From Anaerolineales bacterium (GTDB lineage Bacteria > Chloroflexota > Anaerolineae > Anaerolineales > Villigracilaceae), in NCBI GenBank assembly GCA_030583905.1, contig CP129481.1, forward strand, positions 2,696,136 to 2,760,135: DNA of 64,000 nucleotides, given 5' to 3'. A program made the translations under genes and the position numbers. Under the pieces are notes generated by a model that had not been told where the DNA came from, searched no databases, and saw only the letters and a list, made by a program, of their open reading frames with translations. Each line of letters starts with the position of its first letter. The first letter of the stretch is position 1. Positions 36,313 through 45,740 of this stretch are shown piece by piece.

Positions 36313-36654
36313 ATGAAGGACACCGTCATTCTATGTACAAGGTTCGGAATGGGGCAAACAGACATAAGCGAGTTGGGCACAAAGCTGGTACAAAAATACT
36401 TCTCGCTTTTACTGGAGAACGATGATCTTCCGCCGGTCATTTGCTTTTACACCGACGGCGTGAAACTGGTAACGTCCGGCTCACCCGTCCTCGAGCAGTT
36501 GACGCAAATGGAGGCAAAAGGCGTGCGGCTTGTCGTGTGCTCGACCTGTCTCGATATGATGGGGCTTGCAGATCAAGTGCAAGTCGGTATCGTCGGCGGA
36601 ATGCCGGATATCATCGAAGCGCAGACAAGAGCCGCGAAAGCGATCACAATATAA
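36313..36654 (+). CDS. DsrE/YedF-like protein
   Basis: 113 residues. A DsrE fold with VICFYTDGVKLVTSGSPVLE and VVCSTCLDMMGLADQ, the latter close to the C-terminal region of YedF, a sulfurtransferase-like protein linked to selenium metabolism. Two cysteines (CSTC) could carry sulfur. There is no selD or selenocysteine gene nearby. Likely role: sulfur relay. Confidence 0.78.
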   Translation: MKDTVILCTRFGMGQTDISELGTKLVQKYFSLLLENDDLPPVICFYTDGVKLVTSGSPVLEQLTQMEAKGVRLVVCSTCLDMMGLADQVQVGIVGGMPDIIEAQTRAAKAITI

Positions 36655-36744
36655 GTGCATGGATTCAGGGAGCTTGCTCCCGCGTTTGCCAATTCTTTAA
36701 CACGCCAGCCAGTTGGCTGACTCCATAATCACACAGGAGAGAGA

Positions 36745-37896
36745 ATGAATTTTGATCTTAACGAAGAGCAGAAAGTCTGGAAGAAGATCGTCCACGATTT
36801 CGTGGAAAAAGAGATAAAGCCCAAAGCCCGCGACGTGGACGAGAACGAGGAGTTCAATTGGGATGCCGTCCGCAAGGGCGGTCCCGTCGGTTTGCTGGGG
36901 ATGAGCATTCCCGAGGAATACGGCGGCTCGAACGTGGATTCCATCTCGAACATGATCGCAATGGAGGAACTCGGCTGGGGCTGCGGCTCGACCGCGCTGG
37001 CGCTTGCCGCACATAACGGGCTTGGTTCCACCCCGATCGTCCGCTACGGGAGCGAGGAATTGAAGAAAAAATGGCTCCCACTGGTCGCGGACGGTCAACA
37101 CAAACTTGCCGCGCTGGCACTGACGGAACCCGGCGCAGGCTCGGACTTGAAAGGCGGCTTGACCACCAAAGCCGAAAAAGACGGCGGCGAGTGGGCCATC
37201 AACGGGGCGAAGATGTGGTGCACGAACGCAGGCATCGCAGAATACATCATCACGCTCGCACGCACGGACTCTAAAGGCGGCTCGAAGTCGCTGAGCATGA
37301 TCCTCGTCCCGACCGATTCAAAGGGCTTGACTATCGGTCCCGCCGAGAAAAAAATGGGCTTGCGCGGCTCCCCCACCCATGCCGTGACCTACGACAATGT
37401 GCGCGTCCCGCTCGAAAATCTGATCGGCGTGGAGGGACAGGGCTTGCAGCAAACGCTGTCCACGCTGGACGCGGGGCGGTTGAGCATCGGCGCGTTGTCC
37501 ATCGGGCTGGCGCGCGCGGCGATGGAAGCGGCGGTGGAGTACGCGCGGGAACGCAAAGCGTTCGGGCAACCACTGGCGGATTTCCAGTCAACGCAGTTCA
37601 AATTTGCCAACATGGAAATGGAGATCGAACTGGCGCGGACGTATCTTTACAAAGCCGCATGGCTCAAGGACGAGGGACGTCCTTACAATAAAGAAGCGGC
37701 GATCGCCAAACTATACGCCACAGAAATGGCGGAGCGGGTCATCTATGATGCCATCCAAATCCATGGCGGGTACGGCTACAGCCGCATGTACGATGTGGAG
37801 CGCATCTACCGCGACGCGCGTCTGATGACCATCGGCGAAGGAACGAGCGAGATTCAAAGATTGGTCATTTCGAGGCATGTGCTAGCAAGTGAGTGA
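36745..37896 (+). CDS. Acyl-CoA dehydrogenase
   Basis: 383 residues, FAD-dependent. It oxidises acyl-CoA to enoyl-CoA and passes electrons to ETF. Features: ALTEPGAGSDLKGGLTTKAE (FAD binding), MWCTNAGIAEYI, and IHGGYGYSRMYDVERIYRDA followed by GEGTSEIQRLVISRHVL with the catalytic Glu. AGGAGAGAG precedes the ATG. It is monocistronic, with a strong terminator after it. Chain length or branched substrate is not certain. Confidence 0.93.
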   Translation: MNFDLNEEQKVWKKIVHDFVEKEIKPKARDVDENEEFNWDAVRKGGPVGLLGMSIPEEYGGSNVDSISNMIAMEELGWGCGSTALALAAHNGLGSTPIVRYGSEELKKKWLPLVADGQHKLAALALTEPGAGSDLKGGLTTKAEKDGGEWAINGAKMWCTNAGIAEYIITLARTDSKGGSKSLSMILVPTDSKGLTIGPAEKKMGLRGSPTHAVTYDNVRVPLENLIGVEGQGLQQTLSTLDAGRLSIGALSIGLARAAMEAAVEYARERKAFGQPLADFQSTQFKFANMEMEIELARTYLYKAAWLKDEGRPYNKEAAIAKLYATEMAERVIYDAIQIHGGYGYSRMYDVERIYRDARLMTIGEGTSEIQRLVISRHVLASE

Positions 37897-37904
37897 TAAA
37901 AAAA

Positions 37905-37930
37905 CGGAGGTCGCAACGACCTCCGTTTTT
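37905..37930. terminator. Bidirectional terminator after the acyl-CoA dehydrogenase
   Basis: CGGAGGTCG and CGACCTCCG pair around CAA, with an A-run before and five T after; it lies two bases from the stop of the convergent methyltransferase gene. Confidence 0.9.
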
Positions 37931-37931
37931 C

Positions 37932-38483
37932 CTACTTTTTCACAATGACCCACGCCGTTCCATCCGCGGATTTGGTGCTCGTTTCCCCACTTTCAAATAA
38001 TTTCACAATTTGATCGGGCGCGAGGAAGTGACTGCGCATCAGCAGTAGTTTTTCGGCAATCGCGATCAATTTCACGCCAAACGTGCGGATATCGGGCTCC
38101 TCGATGACCAGCACGCCGCCGGGCTTCAGCACGCGCAACATCTCGCGCGCGGAATGGGCATGGTCCACGACGTGATGTAGGGCATCCACCATGATGACGC
38201 GTTCAAAGGATTCGTCCGCGAAGGGCAGGGATTCAGAATAACCGCAGACAGGCTTGAGCGCGGCGGGATGCGTCTCTTTCAACATCCCGAAGGAGACATC
38301 GGCGATCGTCACATCATCCACCAGATCGCGAATTGCGTTCGCAACCCGTCCCGTGCCGCCGCCGACATCCAGCAAACGTCCGCGCACAGGCAGGGACGCG
38401 ACTTCGCGCATCACATCCGTTTTGGAATAGGTGACGCGCGAATAAATGGGGGCGATCAGGTCGAAGTGATCAAAACCGGGCAT
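37932..38483 (-). CDS. Class I SAM-dependent methyltransferase
   Basis: 183 residues. The SAM-binding motif LLDVGGGTGRVANAI and the UbiE-like stretch SFERVIMVDALHHVVDHAHS, then RVLKPGGVLVIEEPD, are clear. Small-molecule or lipid-quinone methylation is likely; the substrate is unknown. It lies four bases behind the ComEA-like gene. Confidence 0.85.
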   Translation of the reverse strand: MPGFDHFDLIAPIYSRVTYSKTDVMREVASLPVRGRLLDVGGGTGRVANAIRDLVDDVTIADVSFGMLKETHPAALKPVCGYSESLPFADESFERVIMVDALHHVVDHAHSAREMLRVLKPGGVLVIEEPDIRTFGVKLIAIAEKLLLMRSHFLAPDQIVKLFESGETSTKSADGTAWVIVKK

Positions 38484-38487
38484 GATA

Positions 38488-39084
38488 TCAGTTGACCGTA
38501 ATCAAATCTTTTATGTTTTCGAATGTGGCGGGACCAATGCCGGACACTTCCATGATCTCTTCGATGGTAGAAAATGCGCCGTTTTGGGTGCGATAATCAA
38601 CGATGCGCTGGGCAAGCGATGGACCGATCCCCGGCAGGCTGTCCAACTCGCTCACCGTGGCGGTATTGATGTTGATCCTGTCGCCGGAGGACGGTGGCGG
38701 CGTGCTGGTCTCATCACCCGAACCCGGCAAATTGAGGGACGAATCGTCGTCATCATCCCCGGTCGGTTCCTCCCCCGATTTATAGGGGATGTTCAACTGC
38801 TGTCCGTCGGTGAGAAGCGCGGCAAGATTGATGGCATCCACATTCGCGGAAGTCATCAAACCGCCTGCCGCATCAATGGCATCCTGAATGCGTGCTCCTT
38901 CCACAAATTGATACAAGCCCGGGCGCGGAACCGCGCCGATCACATGCACGACAATCGGAGCCTTGGTCGGTGCGGGCTTTAGCTCAATCGGCTGCCCGGC
39001 GGGCGCGCGGGAAACAAAGACCAACAAGCCTGCCAGCGCAAAACCCGCCATCACTCCAACCAAAACATATAACGCGCTTTTCAT
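38488..39084 (-). CDS. ComEA-like DNA-binding protein (SLBB plus HhH)
   Basis: 198 residues. One N-terminal membrane helix (about 5-26), a SLBB domain (VVHVIGAVPRPGLYQFVEGA), an acidic/proline linker (DDDDDSS, PPPSSG), then a helix-hairpin-helix pair (ININTATVSELDSLPGIGPS, ISGIGPATF-like end). ComEA-type proteins bind incoming DNA outside the membrane in competence. No comEC gene lies in the window. Confidence 0.88.
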   Translation of the reverse strand: MKSALYVLVGVMAGFALAGLLVFVSRAPAGQPIELKPAPTKAPIVVHVIGAVPRPGLYQFVEGARIQDAIDAAGGLMTSANVDAINLAALLTDGQQLNIPYKSGEEPTGDDDDDSSLNLPGSGDETSTPPPSSGDRININTATVSELDSLPGIGPSLAQRIVDYRTQNGAFSTIEEIMEVSGIGPATFENIKDLITVN

Positions 39085-39095
39085 ATGGTGCGATT

Positions 39096-39542
39096 TTACC
39101 CCAACTTCATCACAAGCAAATCTTCGTCTTTCCAGACAATGTTTGCCACGTCGAAGATCTTTTTGATGCGCTGGAAGTAACGCGGCATCTCGTCGTATTC
39201 GAGCGGGACAAAGCCGAACTTTTCATAAACCGGTCCATTATGTGCCATGCACATCAAATACAAGGGGCGCGGCGTTCGCTCCAGCAAAGCCTCGATGACC
39301 TTGCGTGCCAGCCCCTGATTACGGTGGTCGGGATGTGTTGCGATCGAAGCCAGTTCAAGGATTTCGTCGTTGCACCCATGCGGTTTGACCTGTCCGCAGG
39401 AGAGGACTCTGCCGGATTCGTCCACTGCGACGATAAAGCGCCTCCAATCCAGACCCGCCGGGTTGATCCCGACCAAATGAATTAATTCCTTAATTTGAGC
39501 GGATTCTGATTCCAGCGCCGGGCGAACCGCATAGTTGACCAT
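39096..39542 (-). CDS. GNAT family N-acetyltransferase
   Basis: 148 residues from the ATG at 39542; the open frame runs further upstream but overlaps the CPBP gene in another frame and lacks domain similarity there. Acetyl-CoA motif: ELASIATHPDHRNQGLARKV. Last motif GPVYEKFGFV. Substrate unknown. Five bases separate it from the CPBP gene. Confidence 0.8.
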   Translation of the reverse strand: MVNYAVRPALESESAQIKELIHLVGINPAGLDWRRFIVAVDESGRVLSCGQVKPHGCNDEILELASIATHPDHRNQGLARKVIEALLERTPRPLYLMCMAHNGPVYEKFGFVPLEYDEMPRYFQRIKKIFDVANIVWKDEDLLVMKLG

Positions 39543-39547
39543 GCTTC

Positions 39548-40162
39548 TTACACCACTCCCGCCGCCACGAGGATGATGAAGGTCGAAATGAACCAGTGGA
39601 TCAAAAACGGATACAGAAAGGAATTCGTCCGCCACGCCACCCAGCCGAAGGCAAATCCGCCAAAGATGGTGGAAAGCGTCTCCACTTCCGGCTTGCCCAT
39701 GTGCGCCAGTGCGAATGGGACCGCTTGGAGCCAAAGAGCTTCCGCGCCAAATTTGCGGGCATACGCGAACAGAATCCAACCGCGGAAAATGAACTCCCAG
39801 CCGATCAGGTCAAGGAAGGTCGTCCACGGCAAGCCAGGCAGGAAACGTTCGTAATACGCCTTCATGGACTCGTCCCCGCTCCCCAAATAATAAATGACGG
39901 GAGCCATGAGCAGAATCCCCAGCGCGGTGTAGACCAGCCCAAGTTTCCAATCGCCCAGTGAAAATCCATACTCGCGCGGATTCTCGCGGAACAGGATCAA
40001 TATAATCAAAAGCGGAATGACCAGATATAAAATGACGCGGTCCCAGTATTTGTAGGGTGTGAGCCTGTGATAATGATCCACCATCAGCAGCAGCGTGCTG
40101 ACGATGGTCACTGTGACGATTTTCCAATCGAAGTTCAGTTTTTCGCCAAGTAAATATTTCAT
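39548..40162 (-). CDS. CPBP-family membrane protease-like protein
   Basis: 204 residues, six or so membrane helices. The CPBP (Abi/RCE1-like) pattern appears as WEFIFRGW, FALAHMGKPEVET and LIHWFIST. The first motif is normally Glu-Glu-x-x-x-Arg, but here the first Glu is Trp, so activity may be changed. A TTG at 40174 is an alternative start; the ATG at 40162 looks better. Confidence 0.75.
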   Translation of the reverse strand: MKYLLGEKLNFDWKIVTVTIVSTLLLMVDHYHRLTPYKYWDRVILYLVIPLLIILILFRENPREYGFSLGDWKLGLVYTALGILLMAPVIYYLGSGDESMKAYYERFLPGLPWTTFLDLIGWEFIFRGWILFAYARKFGAEALWLQAVPFALAHMGKPEVETLSTIFGGFAFGWVAWRTNSFLYPFLIHWFISTFIILVAAGVV

Positions 40163-40170
40163 GAAATCTC

Positions 40171-41607
40171 TCAATACGGGAAGTAGGTTCTGTTGCCGTC
40201 TGGTCCGAGCAAGGCGGCAATTTTATCCGCATCGCGGTGGAGTTCAAATCCCCAGTTGGTCAGGAGCAGAAGACAGGCAAGCAGGGCAAACGTCACTGTC
40301 ACCTTGCCGGATGCCGATGCCTGCCAGCGCGAAAAAACCCCAGTCAGCCCGCCAATCCAGAAATACGCGGCGAGGATCGCAAAAAAGGGAATCAACGCCA
40401 GGTGAAAACGATCCTCGGACAAAATGAACACATGCGGCAGAATATAGGATGCAAAGAGCAATATCAAGAGAATTGTCCGCGGATTTTTCCGCAAAAGGGA
40501 CAATCCAAATACTGCGGAAATCGAGAGCAGAATAAACGGGAGGAGCAGAATCGCAGAAACAGTCAGCAGGACCGGCTTAGGAATGAAGCCAAGGATGTCG
40601 TTCGAGTAGAAGTACATCAGCACCCGTTTTTCCAACCCGAAGAAAAATCCAAGCCTGTTCACTGCCAGCGGAACAGATCGCCCAGGCTGGGCTTGGATGA
40701 ATCCCAGCGCCCTTTGCGTGCCGATCTTGTCACGCTCGGAATCATCCATGATGGTGAGTAAATCCAGCGACGGACCAAAAATGAAAGAGCCGTCACCTTC
40801 GGGATGATAACCAAGGTACAGGTTATATCCCATCGAAGTTTTAATGCCCGTAAGTTTCTGATGCAAGAGCGAATTACGGATCACCCAGGGCGAAACAACA
40901 GCAATAAACGCAACAATGAAAAGAATGGCGCGGCGGCGATGAAGAAAGAACAAAACAAAAAATGAGAGTATGACAAAAGGAAGAATGACCGAACGCGTGA
41001 GGGCGGTCAAGGCGAGCAGAATGCCTGAAAGGATCAGATTAAATGTTGAAGGGGTTTCAGCAGATCTCAAAAGAAAGAGAAAAGAGGAAAGAAGGAGAAC
41101 AAAGAAAAGATTTTCAGTGCCCAACCCGAGCGGATAAACAAGAAGCATCGGGTAACAGGCAACGATCCACGCGGAGATGCGGGCGGCTTTTTCCGAAGCA
41201 GGCAACAAGGAACGAGAAACGAGGTACGTCAGCGGAGCCAGCGGCGCGCCGAGAAAGATCACCTGCGCCAGTCGTGCGGCGAAGAAGCGGGAGAAATCCA
41301 ACCCGTTCAGGAAGTAAACAAACGCCAGAAAGACGGGATACAACGGCGCGCGAAAGGATGTGTAAAGCCCGTATTCAGGATCGTATCCCTGCGCGGTGGA
41401 AAGGTCAAAATCCACGTACGGCGCGAGCAGATCAAGATCTTCCTGCGCATACCAACGAAAGCCATTCCCCGACGCGAGACTGCGCGCCAGCATATCGTAT
41501 TGGAACATATCATCCAAGCCGATGCCAAGTCCGCGTGTGAGGAATACGGGGATCAGCCGCAACACAAGCGCGACGATAAAAATCCGAACTGGAAAGGAAA
41601 ATTTCAT
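40171..41607 (-). CDS. GT39-like membrane glycosyltransferase
   Basis: 478 residues from the ATG at 41607, with ten or more membrane helices. The first outer loop has LGIGLDDMFQYDMLARSLA, carrying an Asp-Asp pair in the place of the usual acidic site. The later GYNLYLGYHPEGDG stretch is frequent in GT39-like proteins. The start overlaps the SET-domain stop by four bases. Probably adds a sugar from polyprenyl phosphate to a surface molecule. Confidence 0.75.
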   Translation of the reverse strand: MKFSFPVRIFIVALVLRLIPVFLTRGLGIGLDDMFQYDMLARSLASGNGFRWYAQEDLDLLAPYVDFDLSTAQGYDPEYGLYTSFRAPLYPVFLAFVYFLNGLDFSRFFAARLAQVIFLGAPLAPLTYLVSRSLLPASEKAARISAWIVACYPMLLVYPLGLGTENLFFVLLLSSFLFLLRSAETPSTFNLILSGILLALTALTRSVILPFVILSFFVLFFLHRRRAILFIVAFIAVVSPWVIRNSLLHQKLTGIKTSMGYNLYLGYHPEGDGSFIFGPSLDLLTIMDDSERDKIGTQRALGFIQAQPGRSVPLAVNRLGFFFGLEKRVLMYFYSNDILGFIPKPVLLTVSAILLLPFILLSISAVFGLSLLRKNPRTILLILLFASYILPHVFILSEDRFHLALIPFFAILAAYFWIGGLTGVFSRWQASASGKVTVTFALLACLLLLTNWGFELHRDADKIAALLGPDGNRTYFPY

Positions 41608-42104
41608 CTTTGCAGGTTTTCGATACGCCGCGCGAGATAGGGCGAGAAATACCCCTTGTATTTGATCCATAACTCCGGCAGCTGCCAATCGTTACCAGTC
41701 ACTTTGCCGCGGCAGCTCGGTGAACCGCAATAACAATCGAATTCATCGTATGGTCCGCCATCCGACATGGCGTAATCGAAGGTCAATTCTTCACCTGCTT
41801 CAATATCACGAATCGCCACCAAGCCGATCTGCCCGAAGAAACCCAAATTTGGGTCGCACGAATGGTTAAAGCAATCGTTCGGTTCCTGTTCTTCCGCGGT
41901 CAGCAAATACAGTTGCTCGTCCACTTGTAAAACGCGCTGGGTGAAACGCGGCATATCAGGGTCGAGTTGATCAGCGCGGAGGATCTTCCCGCCCCACATG
42001 GAAACCAACTCGCCTTTTTGGATCTTTTCGGAAGCGAACACGCCGCAACCGCCAAAGGGATGTTCGTGTGCTTCACACTTTGGATTGATGAAAGAAGATG
42101 TCAT
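41604..42104 (-). CDS. SET-domain lysine methyltransferase-like protein
   Basis: 166 residues. SET-domain motifs are complete: GGCGVFASEKIQKGELVS, NDCFNHSCDPN (the NHS core), EELTFDYAM, and a post-SET CYCGSPSCRG with zinc-binding cysteines. Such enzymes use SAM to methylate lysine, best known from eukaryotic histones; bacterial targets are poorly known. It lies in an operon between a small membrane protein and a GT39 gene, with ATGA overlaps on both sides. Confidence 0.88.
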   Translation of the reverse strand: MTSSFINPKCEAHEHPFGGCGVFASEKIQKGELVSMWGGKILRADQLDPDMPRFTQRVLQVDEQLYLLTAEEQEPNDCFNHSCDPNLGFFGQIGLVAIRDIEAGEELTFDYAMSDGGPYDEFDCYCGSPSCRGKVTGNDWQLPELWIKYKGYFSPYLARRIENLQR

Positions 42105-42520
42105 ATCGCCTCAATTGGCACGCGCAGCGCGTGAATAAGATCAAAGAACAGCAGGAACGCTCCCTGTATGATGATACCCCAGCCCGTCCCCTGCCAGAAA
42201 GATGCTGGTAAAAAGAACAGGATCGAAAACCCGCCGATGATATATAGAAAATCCAGACCGAAGTTGAGCCACAATAACCTGCGGATGTGTTTCGCCTCAT
42301 CCTTCGGGACGGCTGTGGATTTGCGCCGGGCGGCTGACCTCGCCCCGAAAATGGCGATGCCCGCATCCACCAGCCCCCATGCCGCACACTGGACGCCGAA
42401 GCCGCGGAAAAAATCACTGGCAGAGAAGCAGAAATAAAGTCCGGCAAAAAGCGAAAGCATGCTCCACGCAAGCAGACGATTCGTCAAATCGGCTTCAAAT
42501 TTCCAAATGGGTGATTCCAC
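42101..42520 (-). CDS. Small membrane protein, unknown
   Basis: 139 residues with four predicted membrane helices (WSMLSLFAGLYFCFSA, VQCAAWGLVDAGIAIFGA, LNFGLDFLYIIGGFSILFF, GIIIQGAFLLFFDLIH). No family assigned. First gene of the minus-strand operon with the SET-domain gene; its stop overlaps that start by four bases. Confidence 0.7.
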   Translation of the reverse strand: MESPIWKFEADLTNRLLAWSMLSLFAGLYFCFSASDFFRGFGVQCAAWGLVDAGIAIFGARSAARRKSTAVPKDEAKHIRRLLWLNFGLDFLYIIGGFSILFFLPASFWQGTGWGIIIQGAFLLFFDLIHALRVPIEAI

Positions 42521-42584
42521 AGGCGCTGATTATACAGAAAAAATGAATCGTGAGAAACCCTTATTTGAGCCCCATCCATAGCGG

Positions 42585-42590
42585 TATAAT
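42585..42590 (+). promoter_or_regulatory. Possible promoter (-10 box) for the second acyl-CoA dehydrogenase
   Basis: TATAAT about 28 bases before the start; TTGAGC lies only 14 bases upstream, too close to be a normal -35 box. Confidence 0.35.
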
Positions 42591-42617
42591 CATCAAAAAT
42601 ATTCTGGAGACCAACCA

Positions 42618-43787
42618 ATGACAGACCTGCCAATTTACCCGCTTAGTGACGAACACCGAATGCTGCGCGATGCCGCGCGCGATTTTGCCCAAAAAGAGAT
42701 CGCACCCATCGCCGCAGAATTTGACGAGAGCGGCGAATTTCCAAAGGAAACCATCAAAAAAATGGGGGGGCTGGGCTTCATGGGGATTGAGGTCCCGGAG
42801 GCATACGGCGGCGCCGGCATGGACACGCTGGCGTATGTCCTGGCGCTTGAAGAGATCTGCAAAGTGGATGCTTCGCACGGCGTCATCATGTCGGTCAATA
42901 ATTCGCTGTACTGCCACGGCATCTTGAAGTTCGGCACGGAGGAACAAAAGAAGAAATTCATCATACCCATCGCTTCAGGCGAAGCCATTGGTGCCTACTC
43001 GCTGACGGAGCCGCAAAGCGGGTCAGACGCGGGCACAATGAAATGCCGTGCCGTACGAGATGGCGATTCCTACGTGCTGAACGGACGCAAATCCTGGGTC
43101 ACCAGCGGACCGGTGGCAGATCACTTCGTCGTCTTTATGATGACCGACCCCGACAAAAAACAAAAAGGCGTGACGGCGTTTCTCGTGGAAGGTAATGCGC
43201 CCGGACTCACGCGCGGAAAAAAGGAGCCGAAACTCGGCATCCGCGCTTCCGCCACCAGCGAATTGATCTTTGAAGGCTGCCGCATCCCTGCCGAAAACAG
43301 GTTGGGCGAGGAAGGCGACGGCTTCAGGATCGCCATGACCGTCCTTGACGCGGGGCGCATCGGGATCGCCACACAGGCGCTCGGGATTGCCGAAGCGGCG
43401 TACGAGGCGGCGAGGCAGTATGCGGGTCAGCGCGAAGCGTTCGGTCAGCCAATCGGCGCATTCCAAGGGACGGGCTTCAAGATCGCTGACATGAAAACGC
43501 GCATCGAAGCGTCCCGTTTGTTGATCTATAACGCCGCGATCGCCAAGGAACAATCCAAGCAGACCGGCGGACGGTATTCGCTGGAAGCATCCATGGCGAA
43601 ATTGTTCGCATCGGAAACAGCCATGTACGTCACGCATCAAGCGGTTCAGATCCACGGCGGCATGGGCTACAGCAAGGAACTGCCCGTCGAGCGCTATTTC
43701 CGCGATGCAAAAATCACGGAAATCTACGAAGGCACGAGCGAAATCCAAAGATTGGTGATTTCGAGAACTGAGTTGGGAACCCGATAA
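42618..43787 (+). CDS. Acyl-CoA dehydrogenase (short-chain type)
   Basis: 389 residues. YSLTEPQSGSDAGTMKCRA and SYVLNGRKSWVTSGPVADHF bind FAD and substrate; IHGGMGYSKELPVERYFRDA and EIYEGTSEIQRLVISR hold the catalytic Glu. Sequence style is close to butyryl-CoA or short-chain acyl-CoA dehydrogenases. TCTGGAGA is the ribosome-binding site. The next gene begins directly at its stop. Confidence 0.93.
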   Translation: MTDLPIYPLSDEHRMLRDAARDFAQKEIAPIAAEFDESGEFPKETIKKMGGLGFMGIEVPEAYGGAGMDTLAYVLALEEICKVDASHGVIMSVNNSLYCHGILKFGTEEQKKKFIIPIASGEAIGAYSLTEPQSGSDAGTMKCRAVRDGDSYVLNGRKSWVTSGPVADHFVVFMMTDPDKKQKGVTAFLVEGNAPGLTRGKKEPKLGIRASATSELIFEGCRIPAENRLGEEGDGFRIAMTVLDAGRIGIATQALGIAEAAYEAARQYAGQREAFGQPIGAFQGTGFKIADMKTRIEASRLLIYNAAIAKEQSKQTGGRYSLEASMAKLFASETAMYVTHQAVQIHGGMGYSKELPVERYFRDAKITEIYEGTSEIQRLVISRTELGTR

Positions 43788-45740
43788 ATGTCCGCTTCGC
43801 AGCGTAACCTCGCCACGTGCCTGCTGGCAGGCGGCGGATCGCTTGCCATCTTAAGCCAGATCACACAGGCCGCGCTTCCGCTGGACAGCCGGCGGGAAAC
43901 GCTCATCCTGATGTTTATCGGTCTGGCGGCTTTTCTGCTTGGCATCTTTGCAGCACGAGAGGAGCGGATCGTTCCGTGGTTGGAGGATTGGCTTCAAAAG
44001 CCGGTGAAGTGGCTGCAGCTTGAAACCTGGCAATTCGTAGCGCTGTTTCTCGCCCTTTGTTTCGCTATCCTGACCCATTTCGCTGCGGGTTATTCACCGC
44101 TAATGATCAGTCCGCTTGCTGCATGGGCGGCATGGCTGATCGGAATCAGCTACTGTCTCATGGGCTGTTGGAACGCCACCGGTTTCAGTTTGCGCGCCAA
44201 CTGGAAGGTGCTCGCCCTCGCCCTTGGGTTTGCGGTCTTGGCGCTTCCTTTCCGTGCCATTGCCACGAACGAAATTCCCATCATCTTGATGGGCGACGAA
44301 GCATCCGCCGGGATTTACGGCAGGGAGATCCTCGAGGGCGAAGCGAACAACCCCTTCGCGGCAGGATGGTACGCCTTCCCCGGCTTGTATTTTTTCATTC
44401 CAGCCGCATCCATCTCCCTGCTCGGAAGTACGACCGCCGCGCTTCGCATCCCCTCGGCGATAGCTGGTGCGTTGACCGTGGGCGGAGTCTACCTCGCGGG
44501 GCGTATCATGTTTGGCAAACGGGCGGGTATTCTCGCTGCGATCGCACTGGCGGGATTTCACTTTCACATCCATTTCAGCCGCATTGGCTTGAACAATATC
44601 TGGGATGGGCTGTTCTTCGTCCTGACCGTCGGTGCGGTTTGGTACGCTTGGGAAAAGGAAGACCGCAATGCCTACATCTTGACCGGGCTGGGGATCGGGC
44701 TTTCGCAGTATTTCTATCCCAGCAGCCGCGCGTTGCTGGCTGTCGTATTCGGGGGAATCATGATCAGCAGTGTGTTCGATCCGCAACGATTAAAGCGCGC
44801 GGCGAAAAACATCCTTTTGATGATAATCGTCGCTGTCGTGGTTTTCCTTCCGCTCGCGTGGTATTACACCCGCTACCCGGCGCAGTATTTTGCCCCGCTG
44901 GAGAGGGTCAGCATCCTCGGCGAATGGATGGAGAATGAGATCCTGATCACCGGCTTGCCCGCCTGGCGCATCCTGCTGAAACAGCTTTTACTTGGTATCC
45001 AGGCTTTTACATATATCCCCTTGCAGCACTGGTATCGTCCCGAAGTACCGCTGATGCGCGCATGGTATGCAGGTTTTTTCCTGCTGGGGTTGGTTTATCT
45101 GATCTCGCGCCCAAAGGAAAGCAGGTCCATCTTCCTGTTCGTCTGGCTGGGAGTTTACATTCTGCTGGGAGGATTAAGCGAATCGACACCCGCGTCCCAG
45201 CGATATGTAGCCGCTGCGCCGCTTTGCGCGCTGATCCTTGCGCATGGACTCAGTGAAACTGTCATTTTGATCGAAAGGATGTGGCAAAGCTCACATCGTT
45301 ATACGACAGCCGCCATACTTGCAATCGCGATCCTCATCGCGATTGGGGATGTCAATTTCTATTTCAACAAATACACGCCGCACACCCACATTGCCTTAGG
45401 CGAAGAGCCTGGCATGATTGCACAAGAAATCTCCAACGACATCCTTGAGAAACCGCAGGGAACGCAGGCTTTCTTCTTCAAGAATTCGGTCATGGGTTAT
45501 TATTCCATCCCCAGCATCCCTTACCTCGTGCCGCAGGTAACTGGCTTTGATGTCGAACATCCTTGGGGTACGCCGGACAATCCCACCCCCACATCCAATC
45601 ATCTTGTATTTATATTTCTGCCCGATAATATGGCTGATCTTTCGCTCATACAGACCGAATACCCCGGAGGAACGCTCAGCGAAAAAATCGGAGCAAACGG
45701 GGAAACCCTATATTGGCTATACGAATACACTGACACATAA
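43788..45740 (+). CDS. GT39-type membrane glycosyltransferase
   Basis: 650 residues with about a dozen membrane helices. The outer-loop acidic site is MGDEASAGIYGREIL; FHIHFSRIGLNNIWDGLFF is a typical following loop. The final 150 residues are outside the membrane. It begins at the stop of the acyl-CoA dehydrogenase gene and abuts the dehydrogenase gene downstream, so the three may be one transcript although they look unrelated in function. Confidence 0.8.
   Translation: MSASQRNLATCLLAGGGSLAILSQITQAALPLDSRRETLILMFIGLAAFLLGIFAAREERIVPWLEDWLQKPVKWLQLETWQFVALFLALCFAILTHFAAGYSPLMISPLAAWAAWLIGISYCLMGCWNATGFSLRANWKVLALALGFAVLALPFRAIATNEIPIILMGDEASAGIYGREILEGEANNPFAAGWYAFPGLYFFIPAASISLLGSTTAALRIPSAIAGALTVGGVYLAGRIMFGKRAGILAAIALAGFHFHIHFSRIGLNNIWDGLFFVLTVGAVWYAWEKEDRNAYILTGLGIGLSQYFYPSSRALLAVVFGGIMISSVFDPQRLKRAAKNILLMIIVAVVVFLPLAWYYTRYPAQYFAPLERVSILGEWMENEILITGLPAWRILLKQLLLGIQAFTYIPLQHWYRPEVPLMRAWYAGFFLLGLVYLISRPKESRSIFLFVWLGVYILLGGLSESTPASQRYVAAAPLCALILAHGLSETVILIERMWQSSHRYTTAAILAIAILIAIGDVNFYFNKYTPHTHIALGEEPGMIAQEISNDILEKPQGTQAFFFKNSVMGYYSIPSIPYLVPQVTGFDVEHPWGTPDNPTPTSNHLVFIFLPDNMADLSLIQTEYPGGTLSEKIGANGETLYWLYEYTDT

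Noticed and set aside
44057..44938. 293-codon open frame overlapping the GT39 gene on the same strand
   Set aside because: The GT39 frame has membrane helices and active-site motifs; the other frame is Arg-rich and lacks any.
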